Shown here: positions 1-14,879 of the stretch, piece by piece
How the letters are laid out: each line of letters opens with the position of its first letter
Position numbering within the stretch: position 1 is the stretch's first letter
NCBI RefSeq assembly: GCF_000802385.1
Contig: NZ_JTDN01000002.1
Span: 806,001 to 870,000, forward strand
Origin: Croceibacterium mercuriale
Lineage (GTDB): Bacteria; Pseudomonadota; Alphaproteobacteria; Sphingomonadales; Sphingomonadaceae
Direction of reading: 5' to 3'
DNA length: 64,000 nt
Made by a program: the position numbers and the translations under genes
The notes under the pieces: generated by a model
What the model saw: only the letters and a program-made list of their open reading frames with translations
Told to the model about the DNA's origin: nothing
Database searches by the model: none

Positions 1-169
1 TGGAGAAGCGGATCGCCTTGGCCTTGCCGGTCTTCAGGATCGACAGGTTGGCGAGTGTCAGGCCGACCCGTTCGGACAGTTCGGTCAGGGTCATGCGGCG
101 CTGGTGCAGCAGTTCGTCCAGCTTGACCACGATGCGGGTGCTGTCGTCGGGCTCGATGGCGGGGGGCAT
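1..169 (-). CDS. Xre-family helix-turn-helix regulator, partial at window edge
   Basis: The visible 56 codons begin MPPAIEPDDSTRIVVKLDEL and continue with a compact helix-turn-helix (MTLTELSERVGL then TLANLSILKTGKAKAIRF), the YozG-like Cro/C1 type that usually forms a protein of about 70-80 residues. The C-terminus lies outside the window. Its ATG shares one base with the TGA of the DUF2975 gene (TGATG), so the two are probably translationally coupled. Small regulators of this type are commonly paired with DUF2975 membrane proteins. By inference it could bind the TATCG/CGATA sites upstream of the operon and autoregulate it. No further function can be given. Confidence 0.75.
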   Translation of the reverse strand, partial: MPPAIEPDDSTRIVVKLDELLHQRRMTLTELSERVGLTLANLSILKTGKAKAIRFS

Positions 170-708
170 CAGACGGTACCTTCCAGATCGTCGCGCATCG
201 CGGCACCCTGCCGGAAAACGCGGGCGAGGATGAACAGGGTGACGACCATGATGATGCCGCTGAGGTCCACGTCCGTGCTCTCGCTGGCCAGGGTCTCCTC
301 GGCCATCAGGCTGCCGATCCGGTAGGCGAGCGGGGCCAGCGCCAGCGTCAGCATCTCCACCGCCAGCATGATCCACGCCATATGGGTCAGGCGCTGCGCA
401 TTGGCCGGCACGAAGGGATCGCCTTCGCTCACGGTGCGGACGATCCGCAGCAGGTTGCGGAAGAACAGGAACATCAGTGCGACAATCGCCAGGCAGATGC
501 CCATGGACGGCAGGATCATTGGCAGCGGCAGGGCAAGGGCGGCATTGCCGGTCTCCAGCCGCATCGCAGCGGTGATCTGGTCGGCGAAGATGGCGGCCAG
601 CGGCAGGGCGATCAGCAGGGTGATGCCGGCGATCGCCATCAGCCACTGGCCGATGATGACGATGGCCTTGCCGGTGACGAGCAGCGGGTCGAGAGTGCGT
701 ACGGACAT
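169..708 (-). CDS. DUF2975 family membrane protein
   Basis: This 179-residue protein starts MSVRTLDPLLVTGKAIVIIG. It has about four hydrophobic helices (around residues 15-40, 65-90, 110-130 and 145-170), which matches the DUF2975 family of small inner-membrane proteins of unknown biochemical role. I chose the ATG at 708 because GGGGAAA lies just upstream; the reading frame is open further upstream but there it looks non-coding. It sits between a tiny hydrophobic ORF (22 bases upstream) and the overlapping Xre regulator, forming one operon. The DUF2975-plus-small-Xre pairing is recurrent in bacteria. What the pair senses is not known to me, so no function is assigned. Confidence 0.8.
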   Translation of the reverse strand: MSVRTLDPLLVTGKAIVIIGQWLMAIAGITLLIALPLAAIFADQITAAMRLETGNAALALPLPMILPSMGICLAIVALMFLFFRNLLRIVRTVSEGDPFVPANAQRLTHMAWIMLAVEMLTLALAPLAYRIGSLMAEETLASESTDVDLSGIIMVVTLFILARVFRQGAAMRDDLEGTV

Positions 709-730
709 GATGGTGTTTCCCCTCTTCGGA

Positions 731-847
731 TCAGGCGAGAACAGGAACGTCGCGGTATGCCGGGCCCGGGCTGACCGGTACCAGTGCGGCAAGCGCGATC
801 AGCAGCGCGGCGAGCGCGGCGGCGGTGCGACGGAACAGCAAAGGCAT
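731..847 (-). CDS. 38-residue hydrophobic small protein (putative)
   Basis: The ORF starts MPLLFRRTAAALAALLIALA and ends YRDVPVLA, 38 residues in total. It has a two-arginine start and a 17-residue Ala/Leu-rich helix, so it looks like a single membrane span or a bare signal peptide. TGGAGAT sits about 6 bases before the ATG, a good ribosome site. The gene starts about 30 bases downstream of a credible minus-strand promoter and ends 22 bases before the DUF2975 start, so it looks like the first gene of that operon. It could instead be a leader peptide controlling downstream translation. There is no recognisable family. The position, ribosome site and composition support it, but it is short enough to be chance. 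Confidence 0.45.
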   Translation of the reverse strand: MPLLFRRTAAALAALLIALAALVPVSPGPAYRDVPVLA

Positions 848-872
848 ATCGATCTCCAGCAATGAACTTGTT

Positions 873-906
873 GCTTATCGATAAGCTGTGAGTTGCATAT
901 CGTCAA
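873..906 (-). promoter_or_regulatory. Promoter with overlapping palindromic operator for the DUF2975/Xre operon
   Basis: Read on the minus strand, TTGACG (906-901) and TATCGA (883-878) are separated by 17 bases, a good sigma70-like promoter. The perfect 14-base palindrome GCTTATCGATAAGC (873-886) overlays the -10 element, where a repressor would block transcription. Autoregulation by the Xre protein of the operon is inferred. Confidence 0.55.
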
Positions 907-913
907 TCAATAA

Positions 914-928
914 TATCGCTTTCCGATA
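914..928. promoter_or_regulatory. Second TATCG/CGATA inverted repeat (candidate operator)
   Basis: TATCG and CGATA face each other across 5 bases (CTTTC), using the same half-sites as the 873-886 palindrome. It lies just upstream of the minus-strand -35 element and 26 bases upstream of the divergent rpoB -35, so a protein bound here could touch both promoters. The spacing differs from the first site. Confidence 0.35.
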
Positions 929-953
929 AGGATGATCGGAATTCGCGGTGCGG

Positions 954-982
954 TTGACCCGTAGCGGCACTGCTCCTATATC
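954..982 (+). promoter_or_regulatory. sigma70-like promoter of rpoBC
   Basis: TTGACC (954-959) and TATATC (977-982) are separated by exactly 17 bases. This is the best promoter match between the divergent operon and rpoB. It would give a start near 989 and an untranslated leader of about 215 bases. Confidence 0.55.
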
Positions 983-1203
983 CGCCCTCTGCCAGATAGA
1001 TTCGAGAAAGCCGGGCCTGCGCGGGGGCCTGTGCGATGGATGAGATGTCCGGCACGTTCCGCAAGATCTGCCAATGCTGCCACGACCGTCCACCAAGGGG
1101 CGAGTCGCCAGGCGGCGTTCCGCGTGTCTTGCGAACATTCCCCGTCAGCGAGATTTATCCGCCGGCGTGCATGTGCCGGCTCATCTGAAGAGGCACATCC
1201 TTC
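983..1203 (+). other. Untranslated leader region of rpoB
   Basis: No convincing gene lies here. The only notable structure is a short hairpin, GCCGGC (1161-1166) and GCCGGC (1175-1180) around an 8-base loop, followed by the rpoB ribosome site GAAGAGG. Ribosomal protein genes, usual neighbours upstream of rpoB, are absent. Confidence 0.4.
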
Positions 1204-5385
<4,182 letters not shown>

Positions 5386-5396
5386 CGGACGGAACG

Positions 5397-5422
5397 GGCG
5401 GCCCCCGGCCAACGGGGCCGCC
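5397..5422 (+). other. Hairpin between rpoB and rpoC
   Basis: GGCGGCCCC (5397-5405) pairs perfectly with GGGGCCGCC (5414-5422) around an 8-base loop in the 82-base rpoB-rpoC spacer. No T-run follows, so it is unlikely to terminate; it could be an RNA-processing or stability element. Confidence 0.4.
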
Positions 5423-5467
5423 GCCCGCATCCGCCTCGACAAGATTTCCCCTTATGGGATGTGACAC

Positions 5468-9802
<4,335 letters not shown>

Positions 9803-9830
9803 GCGTCCGCCCGTCTTCGCAAGGAATCGA

Positions 9831-9863
9831 CCCCGCCGGACCCGATGGTCCGGCGGGGTTTTT
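9831..9863 (+). terminator. Rho-independent terminator of rpoBC
   Basis: CCCCGCCGGACC (9831-9842), loop CGAT and GGTCCGGCGGGG (9847-9858) form a perfect 12-bp stem followed by TTTTTC. It lies 28 bases after the rpoC stop. Confidence 0.95.
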
Positions 9864-9942
9864 CTTGTGCGCCGCCAAGCCGGCTTGAACGGTCATGCTG
9901 CAGCGCCACATGCCGCCCCTGATAGAAGGAGTCGCATCCCCC

Positions 9943-11055
9943 ATGACTGACACGTCCAGCCTGTTCCAGCCATTTACCAGCCCCAAGCTGAGCCTGCCCA
10001 ATCGCATCGTGATGGCGCCGATGACGCGCAACAAGGCGCCCGACGGCGTGCCCGGCGAACCCAATGCCGCCTATTACCAGCGCCGGGCGGAAGCGGATGT
10101 GGGCCTGATCCTGTCCGAAGGGACGACGATCGAACGCCCGGCAGCGCGCAATCTGCCGCATATCCCGCATTTCCACGGGGAGCGGCCGCTGGACGGCTGG
10201 CAGCAGGTGATCGAGGCGGTGCACGATGTCGGCGGCCGGATGGGGCCGCAGATCTGGCATACCGGCGGCACCGATGGCGGCGATGCCGGCTTCACGCGCC
10301 CGCCGCTCGACAGCCCGTCCGGCCTCAATGCGCCGGGCCAGAGCGTTGGCGAGCCGATGAGCGAGGAAGCGATCGCCGACACGATCGCCGCCTTCGCGCG
10401 CGCCGCCGGCGATGCCAGGCGCCTGGGCTTCGACACGGTGGAACTGCACGGGGCGCACGGCTACCTGATCGACCAGTTCTTCTGGGCCGGCACCAACCAC
10501 CGCACCGACCGGTATGGCGGCGCCACGATCGGGGAGCGGTCACGCTTCGCGGCGGAGGTGGTGAAGGCCACGCGTGATGCCGTTGGCCCCGACTATCCGA
10601 TCATCCTGCGCCTGAGCCAATGGAAGCAGCAGGACTATACCGCCAGGCTGGCGGCCAATCCGGCGGAGATGCAGGAATGGCTGCAGCCGCTGGTCGATGC
10701 CGGCGTCGACATCCTGCATTGCTCGCAGCGCCGCTTCTGGGAGCCGGAGTTCCCCGAACTGGATGGCGAGGACGGGCTGAACTTCGCCGGCTGGGCCAAG
10801 AAGATCACCGGCCTGCCGACCATCAGCGTGGGTTCCGTCGGCCTGTCGGGCGAATTCCTCGGCTCCTTCGCGGGCGAGGCGTCGCACAAGACCGACCTCG
10901 ATCGCCTGGTCGCCCGGATGGAGCGGGGCGAGTTCGACCTGATCGCTGTGGGCCGTGCGCTGCTGGCCGATCCGCACTGGGCCCTGAAGGTGCGCGACGG
11001 CCGGGCCGACGAACTGGCCGATTTCGATGCGGCTTCGCTGGGTGAACTCGTCTGA
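9943..11055 (+). CDS. NADH:flavin oxidoreductase, old yellow enzyme family
   Basis: This 370-residue FMN-dependent TIM-barrel enzyme reduces activated C=C bonds (enones, possibly nitro compounds) with NAD(P)H; the true substrate cannot be read from sequence. The start MTDTSSLFQPFTSPKLSLPN is followed by the FMN-binding NRIVMAPMTRN. QIWHTGG and the strongly conserved ELHGAHGYLIDQFF then NHRTDRYGG complete the family signature. C-terminal AVGRALLADPHW binds the FMN phosphate. I chose ATG 9943 because AGAAGGAG lies about 12 bases upstream; the open frame before it looks non-coding. It stands alone after the rpoBC terminator and converges with the ankyrin lipoprotein gene. No linked pathway genes suggest a role. 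Confidence 0.9.
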   Translation: MTDTSSLFQPFTSPKLSLPNRIVMAPMTRNKAPDGVPGEPNAAYYQRRAEADVGLILSEGTTIERPAARNLPHIPHFHGERPLDGWQQVIEAVHDVGGRMGPQIWHTGGTDGGDAGFTRPPLDSPSGLNAPGQSVGEPMSEEAIADTIAAFARAAGDARRLGFDTVELHGAHGYLIDQFFWAGTNHRTDRYGGATIGERSRFAAEVVKATRDAVGPDYPIILRLSQWKQQDYTARLAANPAEMQEWLQPLVDAGVDILHCSQRRFWEPEFPELDGEDGLNFAGWAKKITGLPTISVGSVGLSGEFLGSFAGEASHKTDLDRLVARMERGEFDLIAVGRALLADPHWALKVRDGRADELADFDAASLGELV

Positions 11056-11082
11056 GGCGATAATTGCGACCGGACCGCGGTG

Positions 11083-11988
11083 TTACCCCGAAGGGTTGGC
11101 GCGGTCCTGTGCGGCGTGCGCCTTGATGTCGGCGACAAGCGCCGCCGGCGTGTCACTGATCGGCCAGCGGTCTTCCGCAACCGCGCGGCGGACGTCTCGC
11201 GGGGATGGCGGGGGCCACGGCCGGTCAGCGCGACCAACCTGCCGCAGCAGGCGCTGGCGGGCGGCTTCGTCCGCCTCCGTGCTCAGGATCAGCGGCTCCG
11301 CGATGCCTTGCACGGGCAGCACGCCATCCGGGCCCAGCAGCCACGGATCGCCGCCGTGGCGGATCAGAACCTCGGCCGAACGCATCGCGTCACCGTCGAC
11401 CGCGGTCTGGAGGATGGAGGTGCCCGTGCTGTCGCGCCGGTCGGGATCGGCACCATGGGCCAGCAGCAGTTCGACCGCCTCCGGAGATTTCAGCGTCGCG
11501 CTGTACATGGTGCGGAACGGATCGCCCGGCGGCTGGTCAGGGTGCGCCCCGGCGGCCAGCAGCTGCCTGGCGATCGTCAGGTCCCGCGCCTGCACCGCAA
11601 GGGTCAGCGGGCTGCCGGGGATTGCACCGTCGGCGGGCACGCCCAGCTGCAGCAGCAGGTCGACCATGCCGGTGTCGCATTGCGCCACGGCAAAGGTCAG
11701 CAGATCGCCGAACTGGCCATCGGGCGCGAAATCCGGGTAGGTTGCGGGCGGCACATGGGCTGTCCGCAGCTGCGGATCGGACGTCAGCATCTGCCGGACC
11801 ACCGCCTGATCGCCAGCAAACACCGCCGCTGCCAGATCGCGTCCGGCCTGCCCGTGCGTGATGGCGGTCAGTATCTGGCGTTCGTCAGGCAGCATCCTGG
11901 TCCGATCATAACATGCGCCGGAATTGGCGCAGGCGGCGATCGACAACCCGCATGTCGCCGCCACCAGGACGGTGATCCATGATCGCAT
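11083..11988 (-). CDS. Ankyrin-repeat lipoprotein (candidate immunity protein)
   Basis: This 301-residue protein starts MRSWITVLVAATCGLSIAAC. The lipobox IAAC predicts lipidation at C20 and a periplasm-facing, membrane-anchored protein. The middle carries several ankyrin-like units, for example SPLTLAVQARDLTIARQLLA (around residues 120-140), SPEAVELLLAHGADPDRRD and TSILQTAVDGDAMRSAEVLI. Its ATG overlaps the TGA of the lipase gene (TGATG), so it is translationally coupled to it. A lipase gene followed by an overlapping lipoprotein gene is the usual arrangement of antibacterial phospholipase effectors and their periplasmic immunity proteins. That role is inferred; it could also be an unrelated scaffold. 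The start at 11988 rather than 12015 puts the signal peptide at the N-terminus. Confidence 0.75.
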   Translation of the reverse strand: MRSWITVLVAATCGLSIAACANSGACYDRTRMLPDERQILTAITHGQAGRDLAAAVFAGDQAVVRQMLTSDPQLRTAHVPPATYPDFAPDGQFGDLLTFAVAQCDTGMVDLLLQLGVPADGAIPGSPLTLAVQARDLTIARQLLAAGAHPDQPPGDPFRTMYSATLKSPEAVELLLAHGADPDRRDSTGTSILQTAVDGDAMRSAEVLIRHGGDPWLLGPDGVLPVQGIAEPLILSTEADEAARQRLLRQVGRADRPWPPPSPRDVRRAVAEDRWPISDTPAALVADIKAHAAQDRANPSG

Positions 11989-12872
11989 CAGCGTGGCAGG
12001 CTGCTCAATACCCAATCCATGCCATGCTTAGCCACGGGGTTGAGGCCGTCAAGCCAGCCGGCCCCGTCCGGGCGCGCTGCCTCGAGCTTGTGCCGGGTGC
12101 CATAGGCGCTGGGCGCATCGGCTACCGCTGCGCCCAGCAGACCGCCCAGCAGTCCGCCAGCCACCCGGTCACCACCATCTTGCAGGGCCGACAGGACTTC
12201 CCCGCTGACATAATAGGCATCGACCCGTCCGGCGGTGCCGCCGGCGCGCACGGCGTTTGCCTGTTTGATTGTGGTGTCGTGCAGGCCGGCGGCGTTGAAC
12301 GTATCTGCCGGCCTGCCGGACGCGATGGCCGCTGCGGAGGCGAGGCCACCACCAAGAGAGTGGCCGGTGAAATCCACGCGGCTGGCCAGGGGCGAGTTCT
12401 TGATCCTCTGTCCGATGACCAGCGCCTGCCGGTAATGGAGCGAATCGTTGCCCGTTCCCTGCTGGGCGTTGGCGATCCAGTCGCCCTGCCCCTCCGTCCC
12501 GCGGAACGCGATGGTGTAGCGGGTGTCGGCGCCGCTGCCGGTGACATAGACGCGCGCGCGCAGGTCGCCGACTTCCAGCACGCCAGGATCCAGCCGCAGC
12601 GCCTGCAGGTCCTGCGCACTCGCCGTGCGATAGCCGGCGGGCGGGCTGGCGCGGTCATTGTACACGTCCTCCGCCAGCAAGGCGTGGGCGCGCAGTTCGG
12701 CGTGGTTGGCGGAGGCGGGTTCCGGTCGCGCCACGACAGCGAGCCGCGCCGTCTCGTTCGCCGGCGACGCGACCGCGGACGGACGGGCTTCGATCGAAAG
12801 GCCGCGCGCAAGCGCCTGCTGCGCCAGCAATCCGGATGTCGGGATGGGGCTGCCGATATGCTGCAGGTTCAT
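11988..12872 (-). CDS. Class 3-like lipase / phospholipase A1-type hydrolase
   Basis: This 294-residue alpha/beta hydrolase has the nucleophile elbow GHSLGGG with serine at residue 172, preceded by TIAFRGTEGQGDWIANAQQG, the oxyanion-side motif of class 3 lipases. The N-terminal 70 residues are Ala/Ser-rich without a classical signal peptide. The C-terminus carries a glycine-rich stretch (VAGGLLGGLLGAAVADAPS, about 250-268) that could insert in or lie on membrane. The likely reaction is acyl-ester hydrolysis of a lipid. It overlaps the downstream ankyrin lipoprotein gene by one base. The absence of a signal peptide, together with a linked periplasmic lipoprotein, is what one would expect of a contact-delivered antibacterial lipase. 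No secretion-system genes are in the window, so this stays a hypothesis. Confidence 0.75.
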   Translation of the reverse strand: MNLQHIGSPIPTSGLLAQQALARGLSIEARPSAVASPANETARLAVVARPEPASANHAELRAHALLAEDVYNDRASPPAGYRTASAQDLQALRLDPGVLEVGDLRARVYVTGSGADTRYTIAFRGTEGQGDWIANAQQGTGNDSLHYRQALVIGQRIKNSPLASRVDFTGHSLGGGLASAAAIASGRPADTFNAAGLHDTTIKQANAVRAGGTAGRVDAYYVSGEVLSALQDGGDRVAGGLLGGLLGAAVADAPSAYGTRHKLEAARPDGAGWLDGLNPVAKHGMDWVLSSLPR

Positions 12873-12995
12873 GGCCGGACTCCTTGCCTGATCGCCGGGG
12901 CAAGCTAACCGGGGCGGGCGCGGGTGTCGCTAAGCGAACTGACTAGGGCACGACAGCGGCTTGGCGGTGTGCTTGGCGCGGGGTACGATGCGGCC

Positions 12996-13415
12996 ATGCG
13001 CATCATCCCCTTGCTCGCCCTGTCCCTGCTTGCCGCCTGCCAGCCGGCGGACGACTCACCTGCCAGCACCGGCGGTACGGTTGCAGCGATCGCCCCCGCG
13101 GACCTTGCGGGATCCTACCGCGTCGGGTCGGCCGGCGGGGCGCCGGTCGATCAGCCGGAGGCGATCGCCGCCACGCTGACCGCCAGCCGCATCGACGTGC
13201 AGTCCGGCTGCATCCGTTTCGCCTATGATTACCGGCTGGCGGGCGGTGTGCTGACCACCACCTCCGCACCGGTCGCCAGCTGCCGCCGGGCGCTCACGCC
13301 GGCGGAGCAGGCGGTGCAGCAGGCCTTCGCCGCGGCGAAGCAGGTGGCACGCACGGCCGGCAATGGCGTGGAGTTCAGCGGCAACGGTCGCAGCGTGACC
13401 CTGTTCGCCCAGTAG
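12996..13415 (+). CDS. META-like domain lipoprotein
   Basis: This 139-residue protein starts MRIIPLLALSLLAACQPADD; the lipobox LAAC places the lipidated cysteine at residue 15. After a Ser/Ala-rich linker the body (LAGSYRVGSAGGAPVD, ASRIDVQSGCIRFAYDYRL, GVEFSGNGRSVTLF) resembles the small META/HslJ beta-fold found in envelope lipoproteins. It contains two further cysteines, in SGCIRF and ASCRRA, which could form a disulfide. I chose ATG 12996 because the upstream in-frame extension would bury the signal peptide. It is divergent from the lipase gene and lies 61 bases before gltX. Family assignment is tentative; the lipoprotein call is firm. Confidence 0.7.
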   Translation: MRIIPLLALSLLAACQPADDSPASTGGTVAAIAPADLAGSYRVGSAGGAPVDQPEAIAATLTASRIDVQSGCIRFAYDYRLAGGVLTTTSAPVASCRRALTPAEQAVQQAFAAAKQVARTAGNGVEFSGNGRSVTLFAQ

Positions 13416-13476
13416 GCGCGGGGCCCGTTGCCCTAGTCCCTTCCGCTCCGCGCAAAGCCAAGCTAGCGCGGGCGGC

Positions 13477-14808
13477 ATGGCTGTCATCACCCGTTTCGCC
13501 CCGTCACCCACCGGGCATCTGCATGTGGGTAATATCCGCACTGCGCTGCATAACTGGCTGCTGGCCCGGCAGGCGGGCGGGCGCTTCCTGCTGCGGATCG
13601 ACGACACCGACCAGGCGCGGAGCGAGGAACGGTTCGTGGACGGGATCCGCGCCGATCTCGCCTGGCTGGGGCTGGTGCCCGATGGCGAGGAGCGGCAATC
13701 CGCGCGCCTGCCGGTCCATGAACAGGCGTTCGAGACGCTGCGCGCGGCCGGCCGCATCTACCCGGCCTACGAGACGCAGCAGGAGCTGGAGCTGAAGCGC
13801 AAGGTCCTGCTCGGTCGCGGCCTGCCGCCGATCTATGACCGGGCGGCGCTGCAGCTGAGCGATGCCGAACGCGCCGGCAAGGAGGCCGCCGGCACCGCAC
13901 CGCACTGGCGCTTCCTGCTCGACCATGCCGAGCCGATCACCTGGGAGGACGGCATCCGCGGTCCGCAGCAGTTCGACCCCGCCGCCCTGTCCGACCCGGT
14001 CGTGCGGCGGGCCGACGGTTCCTGGCTGTACATGCTGCCCTCCGCCGTAGACGATATTGCGATGGGCGTAACGGATGTGCTGCGCGGGGAGGATCACGTC
14101 AGCAACACCGCGCTGCAGGTGCAGATGTTCACCGCGCTGGCGGCCACTCCGCCGCGCTTCGCGCACGAGGCGCTGCTGGTGGGCAGCGAGGGCAAGCTGT
14201 CCAAGCGGCTGGGATCGCTGGGCTGCGATGCCTTGCGCGATGCCGGGATCGAGCCGGAGGCGCTGCTGTCGCTGCTGGCGCGGCTGGGTACCTCGCAGCC
14301 GGTCGAGCCGCAGGCGGACGTGGCGGCGCTGGTCGCCGGCTTCGATCTCGGCACGTTCGGCCGCGCGCCCGCCCGCTTCGATGCGGAGGAGCTGGCGCGG
14401 GTCAATGCGGCGGTGGTGCACCAGTTGCCCCACGCGGATGTAGCCAATCGGCTGCCTGCCGGCATGGGGCCGGAGGCATGGGAGGCGGTGCGACCCAACC
14501 TGGCGCGGGTAAGCGAGGCGGCCGACTGGTGGCAGGTGATCCGCGGTCCGGTGACGCCGCCGGCGATCGATGACGAAACCCGCGCATTCCTGCAGCAGGC
14601 CGCCGGGCTGGACCTGTGGGGCGAGGATCCGTGGGCGACGCTGACGGGCGCGCTGAAGGAACGGACCGGGCGCAAGGGCAAGGCGCTTTTCCTGCCGTTG
14701 CGGCAGGCGCTGACCGGCCGCGACGCCGGCCCGGACATGCACCGCCTGTTGCCGCTGATCGGGCGCGAGGAAGCGCGCCGGCGGCTGGAGGCTGCTGCAC
14801 TGCAATAA
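13477..14808 (+). CDS. gltX: Glutamyl-tRNA synthetase (short, class Ic)
   Basis: This 443-residue enzyme attaches glutamate to tRNA. The N-terminus RFAPSPTGHLHVGNIRTALHNW contains the HIGH-type signature, and RIDDTDQARSEER is the glutamate-binding region. The KMSKS-type loop is KLSKR at residues 240-244, followed by LGSLGCDALRDAGIEP. Alphaproteobacteria often have two GltX paralogues; the KLSKR-G form and the length below the usual 460-490 residues suggest this is the more divergent one. It could also charge tRNA-Gln for later transamidation. The ATG at 13477 gives the canonical start; no strong ribosome site is visible. It stands alone between a lipoprotein gene and a TonB receptor. Confidence 0.93.
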   Translation: MAVITRFAPSPTGHLHVGNIRTALHNWLLARQAGGRFLLRIDDTDQARSEERFVDGIRADLAWLGLVPDGEERQSARLPVHEQAFETLRAAGRIYPAYETQQELELKRKVLLGRGLPPIYDRAALQLSDAERAGKEAAGTAPHWRFLLDHAEPITWEDGIRGPQQFDPAALSDPVVRRADGSWLYMLPSAVDDIAMGVTDVLRGEDHVSNTALQVQMFTALAATPPRFAHEALLVGSEGKLSKRLGSLGCDALRDAGIEPEALLSLLARLGTSQPVEPQADVAALVAGFDLGTFGRAPARFDAEELARVNAAVVHQLPHADVANRLPAGMGPEAWEAVRPNLARVSEAADWWQVIRGPVTPPAIDDETRAFLQQAAGLDLWGEDPWATLTGALKERTGRKGKALFLPLRQALTGRDAGPDMHRLLPLIGREEARRRLEAAALQ

Positions 14809-14845
14809 GCACTTGGCAGGACCGCAGGGCAGGCGTAAGCGCCGG

Positions 14846-14860
14846 TGTTACAGCGTAACA
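14846..14860 (+). promoter_or_regulatory. Zur-like palindrome upstream of the TonB receptor
   Basis: TGTTAC-AGC-GTAACA is a perfect 6-3-6 inverted repeat ending 19 bases before the receptor start. It resembles the proteobacterial Zur operator core (GTTAT-N3-ATAAC) with C/G replacing the inner T/A pair. Together with a histidine-rich receptor, it suggests zinc-repressed expression. Confidence 0.5.
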
Positions 14861-14879
14861 TAACGTACGGATCGTGCCC

